This document shows, in pieces, positions 1 through 8,243 of a stretch of 32,609 nucleotides of DNA. The translations under genes were made by a program, and so were the position numbers. Source of the DNA: Geminicoccus harenae (GTDB taxonomy: Bacteria > Pseudomonadota > Alphaproteobacteria > Geminicoccales > Geminicoccaceae); contig NZ_JABGCL010000038.1 in assembly GCF_019800005.1 (NCBI RefSeq), positions 1-32,609 on the forward strand, written 5' to 3'. A model generated the notes under the pieces. That model was not told the origin of the DNA, did not search any database, and was given only the letters and a program-made list of their open reading frames with translations. Positions within the stretch are counted from its first letter, which is position 1. Every line of letters starts with the position of its first letter.

Positions 1-119
1 GGGCCAAAGAGCCCGATCGGTTCAGGCTCGACCCGTCACACCACATCCCGGGACCGTACACCTAGGGTCCGCTAGCGCTGGCGGTGGGCCCGTTGGCCAG
101 GAGCCGGGGAGGTGGGGCG

Positions 120-620
120 ATGCTGGATCACCTGCAGCGCATGGGACGCTACAATCGCTGGGCGAACCGCCGGCTCTATGCGGCCTGCGCAGCGCTCGAG
201 CCGGGCGAGTTCGAGAAGGCCCGGCCCGCCTTCTTCCGCTCGATCAGCGGGACGCTCAACCATCTGCTGGTGACCGACCGGATCTGGCTCGACCGGCTCC
301 TGGGCCGGCCCCATGGCGGCCAGCGCGTGGACGACCAGCCCTTCCCGCAACTGGCGCCGCTGCAGGCCGCGCGCGAGGCGCTGGACGAGGAGATCGTGGA
401 GGCGACCCACACGTTCACGCAAGCGCGACTCGACGGCATCATCGCCTATCGGATGATGACCAGCCCGACCGAGCGGCGGGTGCCGGGCTTGCTGTGCTGG
501 ATGCATCTGTTCAATCATCAGGCACACCATCGCGGCCAGGTCCACGACCAGATGAGCCAGACCAGTACGCCCCCGCCGTCTTTGGACCTGATCTATTTCG
601 TCTACGAGGAGCTGGCGTGA
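120..620 (+). CDS. DinB family protein
   Basis: This 166-residue protein has the DinB/YfiT-like four-helix bundle pattern, a metal-dependent fold found in thiol S-transferases and many uncharacterised proteins. The likely metal ligands are His48 in TLNHLLVTDRIW and His133/His137 in NHQAHHRGQ, the usual H...HxxxH arrangement. I place the start at the ATG at 120 because a GGGGAGGTGGGG ribosome-binding site lies just upstream. A longer GTG start at 84 adds only residues unlike the family. Its TGA overlaps the GTG of the next gene by 4 nt, so the two are probably co-translated. The exact reaction cannot be read from the sequence. The fold assignment is strong, the function unknown. The 119 bases before it hold no gene or convincing promoter. 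Confidence 0.88.
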   Translation: MLDHLQRMGRYNRWANRRLYAACAALEPGEFEKARPAFFRSISGTLNHLLVTDRIWLDRLLGRPHGGQRVDDQPFPQLAPLQAAREALDEEIVEATHTFTQARLDGIIAYRMMTSPTERRVPGLLCWMHLFNHQAHHRGQVHDQMSQTSTPPPSLDLIYFVYEELA

Positions 621-1369
621 CGGGCGGGCACTTGGCCGCCATCTCGCTCCTGGTGGCCGCGGCCGTGCTCCTGCCGGACAAAAGCACCATCGCCGCCGAG
701 CGGCCGTCGGTGGACGGCTGGCCCGGCTTCGCGGTGGGGCGGGTGAACATCCGGGGCGGCGGCTTCTGCACCGCCACCCTGATCGGCCCGCACCGGGCGG
801 TGACCGCGGCCCGCTGCCTGCGGGACGGCGCCTCCGCCTGGTACGGGGTGGACCGGATCGTGGTCGAGCTGGCGCCGCATCGGGCGACCCGTAAGGGCCA
901 TGCCCCGGTCACGGCGTTCCAGCCCGCACCCGGCCTGGTTTTCCTGCCGGACGGCAGGCCGGAGGATCCGGCGCGGGACTGGGCGGTGCTGGAGCTGGGC
1001 GAGACAGGCCCGCGTGATCCGGGCGTGCAGCCGGTGGGCCTGGCCTCGCCGGCCGAGCGGGCGATGCTGCGCCCGGGCAGCCTCCTGAGCCTGGTCGCCT
1101 ATACCAGCCAGCGCCCCTACGTGGCGACCCTGGCCGATGGCTGCCGGGTCCAGGAGGTGCGCGGCCAGCCGCAGGTGGTCCTGCACGACTGCGCGGCCAG
1201 TGCTGCCGTGGCCGGTGCGGCAGTGCTGGCCGAGACCGGAGAGGGGACCGTGCTGGTCGGCATCCAGGTCGGCACGGGCGCCCTGAATGGCAAGCCGGTG
1301 GGCGTGGCAGCGCTCCTGGAACGGCGAATCGAGCCGGCGGCCCTGCTGGGCAGTGCCGCCGGCCCCTGA
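617..1369 (+). CDS. Exported trypsin-like protein lacking catalytic His and Ser (pseudoprotease)
   Basis: A 250-residue protein with an N-terminal hydrophobic signal segment (about residues 6-20), followed by a chymotrypsin-type beta-barrel pattern. The segment GGGFCTATLIGPHRAVTAARCL matches the block around the catalytic histidine of S1 proteases, but the His of TAAHC is Arg66 (codon CGC). The Asp block is intact (DWAVLEL, Asp121). The GDSGGP block reads AVAGAAV, so the nucleophilic serine is Ala199. Cysteine pairs 51/67 and 176/192 fit the usual disulfides. The GTG start at 617 overlaps the DinB stop (GTGA). An upstream in-frame start at 494 would lie inside dinB and is unlikely. I infer a periplasmic binding or scaffold role rather than proteolysis. 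The family call is good, the function unknown. Confidence 0.8.
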   Translation: MTGGHLAAISLLVAAAVLLPDKSTIAAERPSVDGWPGFAVGRVNIRGGGFCTATLIGPHRAVTAARCLRDGASAWYGVDRIVVELAPHRATRKGHAPVTAFQPAPGLVFLPDGRPEDPARDWAVLELGETGPRDPGVQPVGLASPAERAMLRPGSLLSLVAYTSQRPYVATLADGCRVQEVRGQPQVVLHDCAASAAVAGAAVLAETGEGTVLVGIQVGTGALNGKPVGVAALLERRIEPAALLGSAAGP

Positions 1370-1397
1370 ACCCGCCTCCCGGGACTGCCTTATCGCC

Positions 1398-3080
1398 TCA
1401 GGCGGCCTTGAGCGGCTTGTACTTGATCCGGTGCGGCTGGTCGGCGTCGTGGCCCAGCCGCTTCTTCCGGTCCGCCTCGTACTCGCCGTAATTGCCCTCG
1501 AACCAGACGACCTGGCTATCGCCCTCGAACGCCATGATGTGGGTGCAGATCCGGTCCAGGAACCAGCGATCGTGGCTGATCACCACGGCACAGCCGGCAA
1601 AGTCCAGGAGCGCGTCCTCCAGTGCCCGCAGCGTGTCGACGTCGAGATCGTTGGTCGGCTCGTCGAGCAGCAGGACGTTGGCGCCGCTGTTGAGCAGCTT
1701 GGCCATGTGCACACGGTTGCGCTCACCGCCAGAGAGCACGCCGACCTTCTTCTGCTGGTCGCCGCCCTTGAAGTTGAACGCCGCCACGTAGGAACGGCTG
1801 TTCATGGTGCGCTTGCCGAACTCGATCACGTCCAGCCCATCGGCGATCTCCTCCCAGACGGTCTTGTTCGGGTCGAGCGCGTCGCGGCTCTGGTCGACAT
1901 AGCCGAGCTTGACGGTCTCGCCGATCCGGATGCTGCCCGCATCGGGCTTCTCCGTGCCGACCATCATCCGGAACAACGTGGTCTTGCCCGCGCCGTTCGG
2001 CCCGATGATCCCGACAATGCCGCCGGGCGGCAGGCTGAACGACAGGTTGTCGATCAGCAGCTGGTCGCCGAAGCCCTTGCTGATCCCATCCGCCTCGATC
2101 ACCACGCCGCCCAGGCGGGGGCCCGGCGGGATCATGATCTGCGCGGTGCCCGGCACCGCCTCGCTGGCCTGGCGCAGCAGGTCCTCATAGGCGGTGATGC
2201 GCGCCTTCTGCTTGGCCTGGCGGGCCTTCGGGCTCTGGCCGATCCACTCGGCCTCGCGGGCCAGGGTCTTCTGGCGCGCGACGTCCTCGCGCTCCTCCTG
2301 CTCCAGCCGCTTGCGCTTCTGCTCCAGCCAGCCCGAATAGTTGCCCTGGAAGGGGATGCCGCGGCCGCGGTCCAGCTCCAGGATCCAGCCGGCGACATTG
2401 TCCAGGAAGTAGCGGTCGTGGGTGATCGCCACGACGGTGCCCTTGTATTCCTGGAGGAACCGCTCCAGCCAAGCCACTGATTCGGCGTCCAGATGGTTGG
2501 TTGGCTCGTCGAGCAGCAGGAGGTCGGGCTGGCTCAGCAGCAGGCGGCACAGCGCCACGCGGCGGCGCTCGCCACCCGAGAGCTTGGTGACGTCCGCATC
2601 GCCCGGCGGGCAGCGCAGCGCGTCCATGGCGATGTCCACGGCGCGCTGGAGGTTCCAGCCGTCCACCGCGTCGATCTTCTCCTGGAGCTCGCCCTGCTCG
2701 GCCAGCACCTCGTTCATCTCGTCGTCGGTGAGCTCCTCGGCAAAGCGCGCCGAGACCGCATCGAACCGGTCCATCAGCGCCTTGGTCTCGCCCACGCCCT
2801 CCAGCACGTTGTCCAGGACGTTCTTGTCCGGGTCGAGCTGCGGCTCCTGGGCGAGGTAGCCGACCTTGGCCCCCTCGGCGAGCATCGCATCGCCGTTCAC
2901 GTCCTGATCGATCCCGGCCATGATCCGCAGCAGGGTCGACTTGCCCGCGCCGTTGACGCCGAGCACGCCGATCTTCGCACCCGGCAGGAACGCCAACGTG
3001 ACATTCTCGAGGATCTTCTTGCCGCCTGGAAAGATCTTCGAGAGATTCCGCATCACGTAGACGTATTGGTAGGATGCCAT
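1398..3080 (-). CDS. ettA: Energy-dependent translational throttle protein EttA (ABC-F ATPase)
   Basis: This 560-residue ABC-F protein binds the ribosomal E site and gates the first elongation step according to ADP/ATP ratio (family knowledge). Two ATPase domains are visible. The first has Walker A GVNGAGKST (residues 41-49), signature LSGGERRR and Walker B LLLLDEPTNHLD. The second has GPNGAGKTT, LSGGERNR and VLLLDEPTNDLD. The linker between them is basic and helical (RQAKQKARITAYEDLL), as in the P-site tRNA interaction motif. The length matches E. coli EttA (about 555). The start MASYQYVYVM is the conserved EttA N terminus and has GGAG 8-9 nt upstream. A longer reading to 3143 is rejected. 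It is monocistronic, divergent from the response regulator and convergent with the pseudoprotease gene. Confidence 0.96.
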   Translation of the reverse strand: MASYQYVYVMRNLSKIFPGGKKILENVTLAFLPGAKIGVLGVNGAGKSTLLRIMAGIDQDVNGDAMLAEGAKVGYLAQEPQLDPDKNVLDNVLEGVGETKALMDRFDAVSARFAEELTDDEMNEVLAEQGELQEKIDAVDGWNLQRAVDIAMDALRCPPGDADVTKLSGGERRRVALCRLLLSQPDLLLLDEPTNHLDAESVAWLERFLQEYKGTVVAITHDRYFLDNVAGWILELDRGRGIPFQGNYSGWLEQKRKRLEQEEREDVARQKTLAREAEWIGQSPKARQAKQKARITAYEDLLRQASEAVPGTAQIMIPPGPRLGGVVIEADGISKGFGDQLLIDNLSFSLPPGGIVGIIGPNGAGKTTLFRMMVGTEKPDAGSIRIGETVKLGYVDQSRDALDPNKTVWEEIADGLDVIEFGKRTMNSRSYVAAFNFKGGDQQKKVGVLSGGERNRVHMAKLLNSGANVLLLDEPTNDLDVDTLRALEDALLDFAGCAVVISHDRWFLDRICTHIMAFEGDSQVVWFEGNYGEYEADRKKRLGHDADQPHRIKYKPLKAA

Positions 3081-3157
3081 GCACCACTCCGGTTGAGAAA
3101 CGCACTGGAAGGGGAGTTCGCGAACGCGCGCGCCGTCTACCATGTGGTGTCGCAGGG

Positions 3158-3177
3158 CGGAAGGTGAAGCGCTTCCG
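3158..3177. promoter_or_regulatory. Inverted repeat CGGAAG-N8-CTTCCG in the ettA/response-regulator divergent spacer
   Basis: Perfect 6-bp arms separated by 8 bases. An internal 10-bp palindrome GAAGCGCTTC lies at 3166-3175. The repeat is about 70 bp upstream of the response regulator and 78 bp upstream of ettA, so it could be an operator for either gene. No confident -10/-35 pair is visible nearby. Chance occurrence in GC-rich DNA is possible. Confidence 0.3.
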
Positions 3178-3245
3178 CTAGTTCGCTGTGGCTTGTTCGC
3201 GTTCTAAGTTGGCGGGAGGAAGCCATACCGATCTGCAAGGAACCA

Positions 3246-3644
3246 ATGCCGATGACAGCCCCGGCGACGGCGGAGGATAAACGCATCCTGGTGGTGGATG
3301 ACGAGCCCAACATCGTGATGTCGCTGGAATTCCTGCTGCGCAAGGCAGGTTTCCAGGTGGAGACCGCGCGCAACGGCCGCGAGGCGCTGGACGCGCTGGA
3401 TCGCGAGCCGCCCGACCTGCTCCTCCTGGACGTGATGATGCCGGAGTTCGACGGCTATGCGGTGTGCGAGCGCATCCGGCAGGACCAGCGCTGGGACCGC
3501 ACGCGGATCGTCATGCTGACGGCGCGGGGGCGGGAGTCCGAGCGGGCGCGCGGCCTGGCGCTGGGCGCCGACGACTATGTGACCAAGCCCTTCTCGACCC
3601 GGGTGCTGGTCGAGCAGGTGCGCACCCTCCTGGGCGTGGCCTGA
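3246..3644 (+). CDS. Receiver-only response regulator
   Basis: A 132-residue CheY-like protein made of a single REC domain with no DNA-binding or enzymatic output. The phosphorylation site is intact: acidic pocket DDE (residues 18-20), phospho-acceptor Asp62 in LLLLDVMMPEFDG, switch Thr92 in VMLTARG and Lys114 in YVTKPF. The start at 3246 has AAGGA four bases upstream. A second ATG at 3252 would remove two residues. It is followed at a 4-base gap by a two-helix membrane protein and then by a transporter-fused histidine kinase. It is therefore the obvious phosphorylation partner of that kinase, probably relaying to another protein encoded elsewhere. Confidence 0.93.
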   Translation: MPMTAPATAEDKRILVVDDEPNIVMSLEFLLRKAGFQVETARNGREALDALDREPPDLLLLDVMMPEFDGYAVCERIRQDQRWDRTRIVMLTARGRESERARGLALGADDYVTKPFSTRVLVEQVRTLLGVA

Positions 3645-3648
3645 ACCC

Positions 3649-3912
3649 TTGCCTTACGTGCCGCCCAGCCGTGATCCGCTGGCCCGGGCGGCCCGCACCC
3701 AGCGGGCCGGACGGCGGATGGTCGCGATCGCCATCGTCACCTTCCTCCTGCTGACGGCGCCAGTGTTCGAGCTGGTGGACCGGCTGGCGCCGGGATGGCT
3801 GCCGGCCTGGATCGCCCTCGTCGTGCTGGCGGCCATCATTCTGGTCGCCAGGACGGCGGAGCGGGCGCCCGAGCCTGCCGTCACCGAGCAGACGCCGGAG
3901 CCGCCGGCATGA
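3649..3912 (+). CDS. Small two-helix membrane protein upstream of the transporter-kinase
   Basis: An 87-residue protein with a basic N terminus, two predicted transmembrane helices (about residues 24-40 and 52-68) and a Pro/Glu-rich tail. The TTG at 3649 gives 87 residues. A GTG at 3658 is an alternative, and neither has a clear ribosome-binding site. Its stop overlaps the next start by 4 nt (ATGA at 3909-3912), a sign of translational coupling. Pseudomonas cbrA is preceded by a small coupled reading frame (cbrX), and acetate-type SSS symporters often have a small DUF4212 partner. I cannot show homology to either. Its position suggests an accessory subunit of the transporter-kinase. Identity is unassigned. 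Confidence 0.7.
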   Translation: MPYVPPSRDPLARAARTQRAGRRMVAIAIVTFLLLTAPVFELVDRLAPGWLPAWIALVVLAAIILVARTAERAPEPAVTEQTPEPPA

Positions 3913-6632
3913 TCGGGCAGATGCTGTTCGTCCCGCTCCTGGCGCTGGTCTATCTGGCCTGCCTGTTCATGATCGCCGCCTATGGCGACCGCGCCGCACG
4001 GCTCGGCCGGCGCCTGGGCGGGCCCTGGATCTACACGCTGAGCTTAGGCGTGTACTGCACCACCGCGTCCTATTACGGCGGCGTCGGCATCGCCATGGAA
4101 GCGGGGCTGGCCTTCCTGCCGATCTACCTGGGCCCGGTGATCGCGATGTTCCTGAGCCCGCTGGTCCTCTACAAGATGCTGAGGATCGCCAAGGCCTACC
4201 ACATCACCTCGATCGCCGACTTCCTGGCGGCGCGCTACGGCAAGCGCTCCAAGCTCGGCATTCTGGTGAGCTGCATCGCGCTGATCGGGGTCGCCCCGGC
4301 CATCGCGGTGCAGCTCAAGAGCATCGCCGTTTCGATCAACCTCCTGCGCTCGGGCAGCGTGCATGACGCGCCCGCTCTCGCCAACGATACGGCGCTCTAT
4401 GTCGCGCTGGGCCTGGCGGCGTTCACCATCCTGTTCGGTACCCGCCAGGTCGACGCCACGGAGCGGCACCAGGGCATGGTGCTGGCGGTGGCGTTCGAGA
4501 GCGCGGTGAAGCTCGTGGTGATGCTGGCCGTGGGCGGCTACGTCGTGTTCTGGCTCTATGCCGGGCCCGCCGACCTCTCCGCCAGGGCCGAGGCGGCCGG
4601 GCTCGACCGGCTGCTGACCTTCGACGGCACCGGCATGTCCGGCACGGACTGGCTCCTCATGGCCCTGGTCGGCGGGCTGGGCTTCTTGTTCCTGCCCCGC
4701 CAGTTCCAGGTGGCCGTGGTCGAGAACCAGGATCCCGGCCATCTGACCCGCGCGTCCTGGGCACTGCCCGCCTATCTCCTGCTCTTCCTGCTGTTCGTCC
4801 TGCCGATCGCGGTGGCCGGAATCCTCCAGGAGGTGCCGGTACCCGACCTGACCATCCTGCAACTGCCGATCGACCATGGTGCCTACGCGCTCGCGGTGGC
4901 GGTGTTCCTGGGCGGGCTGTCCGCAGCCGCGGCAATGGTCGTGGTCGAGACCATCGCGCTCGCGACGATCGTGAGCAACGACCTGGTCCTGCCCTTCCTC
5001 CTGCGCACGGGCTGGCTCAGTGTCGCCGCCTCGGCCGATCCGAGCCGGCTGGTACTCCTGATCCGCCGCCTTGCCATCGTCCTGATCGTGCTGGGCGGCT
5101 ATCTGTTCTTCCGCCTGGTCGGCGCCCACCTGACGTTCATCGAGTTCGGCATGCTCAGCCTGCTCGCAGCCGCCCAGTTCGGCCCGCCCATCCTGATCGG
5201 AATGTACTGGCGCGATGCCAACTGGATCGGCGCCATGATCGGGTTGTGCCTGGGCTTCGCGGTGTGGTGCTACACGCTGCTCCTGCCGGCCTTCGTCACG
5301 GCGGGGTTCGGCGGCGAGGAACTGCTGGCCCGCGGCCCGTTCGGCATCGACCTGCTCAGCCCGCACAGCCTGCTGGGCTTCCGGGCCCTGACCCCCACCG
5401 GCCACGCGATCTTTTGGTCGCTGCTGCTGAACGTCCTGGGGCTGGTGCTGGGCTCGCTGCTCGGCCACGCGACCGGGCTGGACCGCACCCAGGCCGAGAT
5501 GTTCGTGGATGTCTGGTCGCGGGCGGACGCCACCCGGATGTGGCGCGGCGAGGTGCGGATCCGCGACCTGCGCGACATGCTCCAGCGATTCATAGGGCCG
5601 GAGCGGACCGCCGAGCTGTTCGCAGCCGATGCCCGGCGCCTCGGGGTGCGCCTGCCGCTGGAGGGCCGCGCCGATGCCCGGCTGGTCCAGACCGCCGAGC
5701 GCCAGCTCGCCCGCGCCGTCGGCTCGGCCTCGGCCCGGGCATTGATCGGCTCGATGGTCAAGAGCGAGAGCATCGGCTCGCGCAACGTCATGGAGATCCT
5801 GGACGAGACCTCCCAGCTCATCCGCTATTCGCGCGAGCTGGAGCGCAAGTCGAGCGAGCTTGAGCGGGCGACCCAGGAGCTGCGGGAAGCCAACCGGCGC
5901 CTGCGCGAGGTCGACCGGATGAAGGACGACTTCATGGCCACCGTCAGCCACGAGCTGCGCACGCCGCTCACCTCGATCCGTGCCTTTTCCGAGATCGTGC
6001 GCGACAATCCCGAGCTCACCGAGGAGGAGCGCGAGAACTTCCTGGGCGTGGTGACCCGCGAGACCGAGCGCCTGACCCGGCTCATCAACGACATCCTGGA
6101 CCTGTCCAAGATCGAATCCGGGCGGATGCAGTGGCGCAGCGCGGCCGTGTCCCTGGCGACCGCCGTGCGCGACGCGGTGGACAGCGTCACCCCGCTGCTG
6201 GACGAGCGCAAGGTCAACCTGACCCTGGATCTGGGCCGCCACGACCTCGCCGTGCAGGCCGACCCGGACCGGCTGGAGCAGGTGCTGATCAACCTGATCA
6301 GCAATGCCTGCAAGTTCGTGGCGGTGGGCAAAGGCCGGATCCAGGTCGTGATCGTCGAGACGGGTGATCAGGTCGAGCTGCGGGTGGAGGATGACGGGCC
6401 GGGCGTGCCGCCGGGGGAGCGTGAGGCGATCTTCGGCAAGTTCATCCAGCTCGGCGACCGGCTGACCGCCAAGCCCGAGGGCACCGGCCTCGGCCTGTCG
6501 ATCAGCCGGCAGATCGTGGAGGCGTTCGGCGGCACGCTGCGGGTCGAGACATCCCGGCTCGGTGGTGCCGCCTTCGTCGCCACGCTCAAGGCCGCCAAGC
6601 CGGCCGTCGACGCGGCCGACGCCGCCGAGTAG
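3909..6632 (+). CDS. CbrA-like sodium:solute symporter-STAC-histidine kinase fusion
   Basis: A 907-residue sensor kinase whose N-terminal half (about residues 1-510) is a multi-helix SSS/SLC5-type transporter domain. A STAC-like linker follows (about 550-620, with RDMLQRFIGPERTAELF and SASARALIGSMV), then a charged coiled coil (about 637-675). HisKA comes next with phospho-acceptor His681 in ATVSHELRTPL. The C-terminal HATPase has N-box LINLISNACKF, G1 DDGPGVP and G2 GTGLGLS. Unlike Pseudomonas CbrA, I see no PAS domain between STAC and HisKA, and no attached receiver. The start ATG at 3909 overlaps the small membrane gene. In-frame sequence upstream to 3795 lies inside that gene and is not protein-like. 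The family couples solute flux or binding to signalling in carbon/nitrogen control. The ligand here cannot be named. Confidence 0.92.
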   Translation: MIGQMLFVPLLALVYLACLFMIAAYGDRAARLGRRLGGPWIYTLSLGVYCTTASYYGGVGIAMEAGLAFLPIYLGPVIAMFLSPLVLYKMLRIAKAYHITSIADFLAARYGKRSKLGILVSCIALIGVAPAIAVQLKSIAVSINLLRSGSVHDAPALANDTALYVALGLAAFTILFGTRQVDATERHQGMVLAVAFESAVKLVVMLAVGGYVVFWLYAGPADLSARAEAAGLDRLLTFDGTGMSGTDWLLMALVGGLGFLFLPRQFQVAVVENQDPGHLTRASWALPAYLLLFLLFVLPIAVAGILQEVPVPDLTILQLPIDHGAYALAVAVFLGGLSAAAAMVVVETIALATIVSNDLVLPFLLRTGWLSVAASADPSRLVLLIRRLAIVLIVLGGYLFFRLVGAHLTFIEFGMLSLLAAAQFGPPILIGMYWRDANWIGAMIGLCLGFAVWCYTLLLPAFVTAGFGGEELLARGPFGIDLLSPHSLLGFRALTPTGHAIFWSLLLNVLGLVLGSLLGHATGLDRTQAEMFVDVWSRADATRMWRGEVRIRDLRDMLQRFIGPERTAELFAADARRLGVRLPLEGRADARLVQTAERQLARAVGSASARALIGSMVKSESIGSRNVMEILDETSQLIRYSRELERKSSELERATQELREANRRLREVDRMKDDFMATVSHELRTPLTSIRAFSEIVRDNPELTEEERENFLGVVTRETERLTRLINDILDLSKIESGRMQWRSAAVSLATAVRDAVDSVTPLLDERKVNLTLDLGRHDLAVQADPDRLEQVLINLISNACKFVAVGKGRIQVVIVETGDQVELRVEDDGPGVPPGEREAIFGKFIQLGDRLTAKPEGTGLGLSISRQIVEAFGGTLRVETSRLGGAAFVATLKAAKPAVDAADAAE

Positions 6633-6636
6633 CCGG

Positions 6637-8064
6637 TCAGGCGGCGGCCGGCACCGTGCCGGCCAGCGACCGGCCGATCTGCTTGGCCACCTCGACCGCT
6701 TGGCTGCGGATGTCCGGCACCGACGTGATCTCCCAGAACGCGCCGCGCACCACCGGCCCCACCCCGAACAGGCCCGGCACGACCTGGCCGGCAGCGTCGA
6801 TCATCATGCTGCTGGTGGTGCAGTCCAGGCCGAGCCTGGCGCTGTCCGCCCGCACCGTGCCCGACGCCAGCAACTGGCGGATCAGCGGGTCGTCCACGGC
6901 GGCGAGATCGACGGCGGTGCCGGTGCAGTTGATCACCCGCTGCACTTCCAGGGCGAGGCTCGCGGAAGCCCCGCGCGGCCGATAGGTGGCCAGCGCCCCG
7001 CAGGACCATGGCCCGGACGGTTCGAGCGCCTCCAGCCGGCCGGCATGGAGCACGAGCCGGCCCTCGGCCTGCAGCCGGTGGATCCGCTCGGCGACGTCGG
7101 GGGCGGCGCGATGACGGTGGACGTCCCACCAGGGCCGCAGGTGGCGCACGAAGCGGCGTCGGTCGGCGGGGCTCAGTTCCTGCCACAGGAGCTGGCTGTG
7201 CGGGCGCAGCGCGTCGATCACCGACCGCCAGCCGAAGCCCGCGATCTCTGCCCGGGTGATCTCGCGGCGCACCGCGCGGGTCAGGCTCACCAGGGAGCGG
7301 CGGTCCTCCGCATCGAGAAGGAGGTCGGCATAGACCGGTGCCGGCGCATGGGTGCGCGGCAGCAGGCCGCGCCGGGACAGGACGTGGACGGTGCTGCGAA
7401 AGCCGCGGTCGACCAGCCGCAGCACCACGTCGATCATGGTCAGGCCGCTGCCCAGCAGCAGCACCGGATGGTCCCGGTCGATCTCCTCCACCGCCTCCGG
7501 CTGCCAGGGATTATCGACGCAGCCGGCATAGGGCAGGGGGGCCGGCGGGAAGTTGCCGGTCGCCAGCACGGCGATGTCGGTTTCCAGCGAGCGCCCGTTC
7601 CGGGTCGCCAGATGCCAGCGTGAGCCGTGGCGCACCAGCCGGGTCGCCTGGTCGTTCAGGATGGTGAGCCGGTCGGCATGCCGGCCGGCGCGCAGCACGG
7701 CGGCCAGCTGGTCGCGCACATAGCGGCCATAGAGCCCGCGCTGGACGAAGGTGCCGGCGGCACCCGCCTTCGCACCCTGCCGGCGCTCGTCGGCCGGTAG
7801 GCGGTCCAGCCAGCGCAGCAGGTGCAGGGGCTCGTCCGGAAAGGCGCTCATGTTCTCGGCGCGCACGTTCAGGAGATGGCTGGGCTCGGCGGTGGCGAAC
7901 GCCACCCCGCGACCGAGCTGCCGCTCCCGCTCGATCAGGACCACCCGGTCGTCGCCGCGAAGATGCTGCAGGAGATGGATCGCGCAGATCGTGCCGCTGA
8001 AGCCGCCGCCGATCACCGCGACGGTGCGGCCGGCGCCGCTCCGGGCTGCCATTCGCCGTCCCAT
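6637..8064 (-). CDS. FAD/NAD(P)-binding protein, YdhS-like
   Basis: A 475-residue flavoprotein of the NAD_binding_9 (YdhS-like) group. The N terminus carries the dinucleotide-binding motif VIGGGFSGT followed by an acidic strand end (VVLIERE). The LGRGVAFATAEPSHLLNVRA block is typical of this family. Near the C terminus, PGLFGVGPVVRG is the second FAD contact. The start at 8064 has GGAG 8 nt upstream. A second in-frame ATG at 8052 is possible. The substrate is unknown for the family. It is convergent with the kinase gene (4-base gap between stops) and preceded by an AT-rich control region. It lies downstream of the Rrf2 gene on the same strand but is separated by 179 bases, so it probably has its own promoter. 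Confidence 0.85.
   Translation of the reverse strand: MGRRMAARSGAGRTVAVIGGGFSGTICAIHLLQHLRGDDRVVLIERERQLGRGVAFATAEPSHLLNVRAENMSAFPDEPLHLLRWLDRLPADERRQGAKAGAAGTFVQRGLYGRYVRDQLAAVLRAGRHADRLTILNDQATRLVRHGSRWHLATRNGRSLETDIAVLATGNFPPAPLPYAGCVDNPWQPEAVEEIDRDHPVLLLGSGLTMIDVVLRLVDRGFRSTVHVLSRRGLLPRTHAPAPVYADLLLDAEDRRSLVSLTRAVRREITRAEIAGFGWRSVIDALRPHSQLLWQELSPADRRRFVRHLRPWWDVHRHRAAPDVAERIHRLQAEGRLVLHAGRLEALEPSGPWSCGALATYRPRGASASLALEVQRVINCTGTAVDLAAVDDPLIRQLLASGTVRADSARLGLDCTTSSMMIDAAGQVVPGLFGVGPVVRGAFWEITSVPDIRSQAVEVAKQIGRSLAGTVPAAA
6646..6664. terminator. Possible bidirectional terminator hairpin at a convergent junction
   Basis: A 19-base palindrome with 9-bp arms (GGCCGGCAC / GTGCCGGCC) and one central base, just past the kinase stop and inside the last codons of the YdhS-like gene. 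It could form a strong stem but has no T-tract, so intrinsic termination is uncertain. Confidence 0.35.
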
Positions 8065-8172
8065 GGCTGGTGCTCCCTGTTATTGCCTGGATGGGCCGGG
8101 CGAGGGCGGTGGCGGGTGACGCCGGCCCTCCCGGCTCCATCGGCATGGTCGTTGCCGGAGCACAGCATGAGA

Positions 8173-8192
8173 TAAATTCGATAGAAATTATA
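8173..8192 (-). promoter_or_regulatory. AT-rich control element upstream of the YdhS-like gene
   Basis: In a very GC-rich window this stretch is strikingly AT-rich. It contains an imperfect palindrome TAAATTC-GATA-GAAATTA (8173-8190, one mismatch between arms). On the minus strand it has a perfect TATAAT -10 match (8187-8192), with no good -35 at 16-18 bp spacing. The palindrome overlaps the -10, as an operator would. It lies about 110 bases upstream of the flavoprotein start. The regulator is unknown. The remaining spacer to the Rrf2 stop (8193-8243) shows nothing clear. Confidence 0.4.
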
Positions 8193-8243
8193 AGCTATTT
8201 TTGCGCAGCCACTGCTGGGCCGCCCGAGCGCCAGCCGCGACAG

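Noticed and set aside
1..119. Possible tRNA 3' end or promoter at the window start (GGTTCAGGCTCGACC and CACACCACA)
   Set aside because: The T-arm does not pair and no acceptor stem closes within the visible bases. A 5-bp repeat GGACC-N10-GGTCC is too weak to call.
4044..6242. A 732-codon open frame antisense to the transporter-kinase
   Set aside because: It has no recognisable domain and is biased to Gln/Gly/His/Asp. The plus strand has a complete transporter and kinase.
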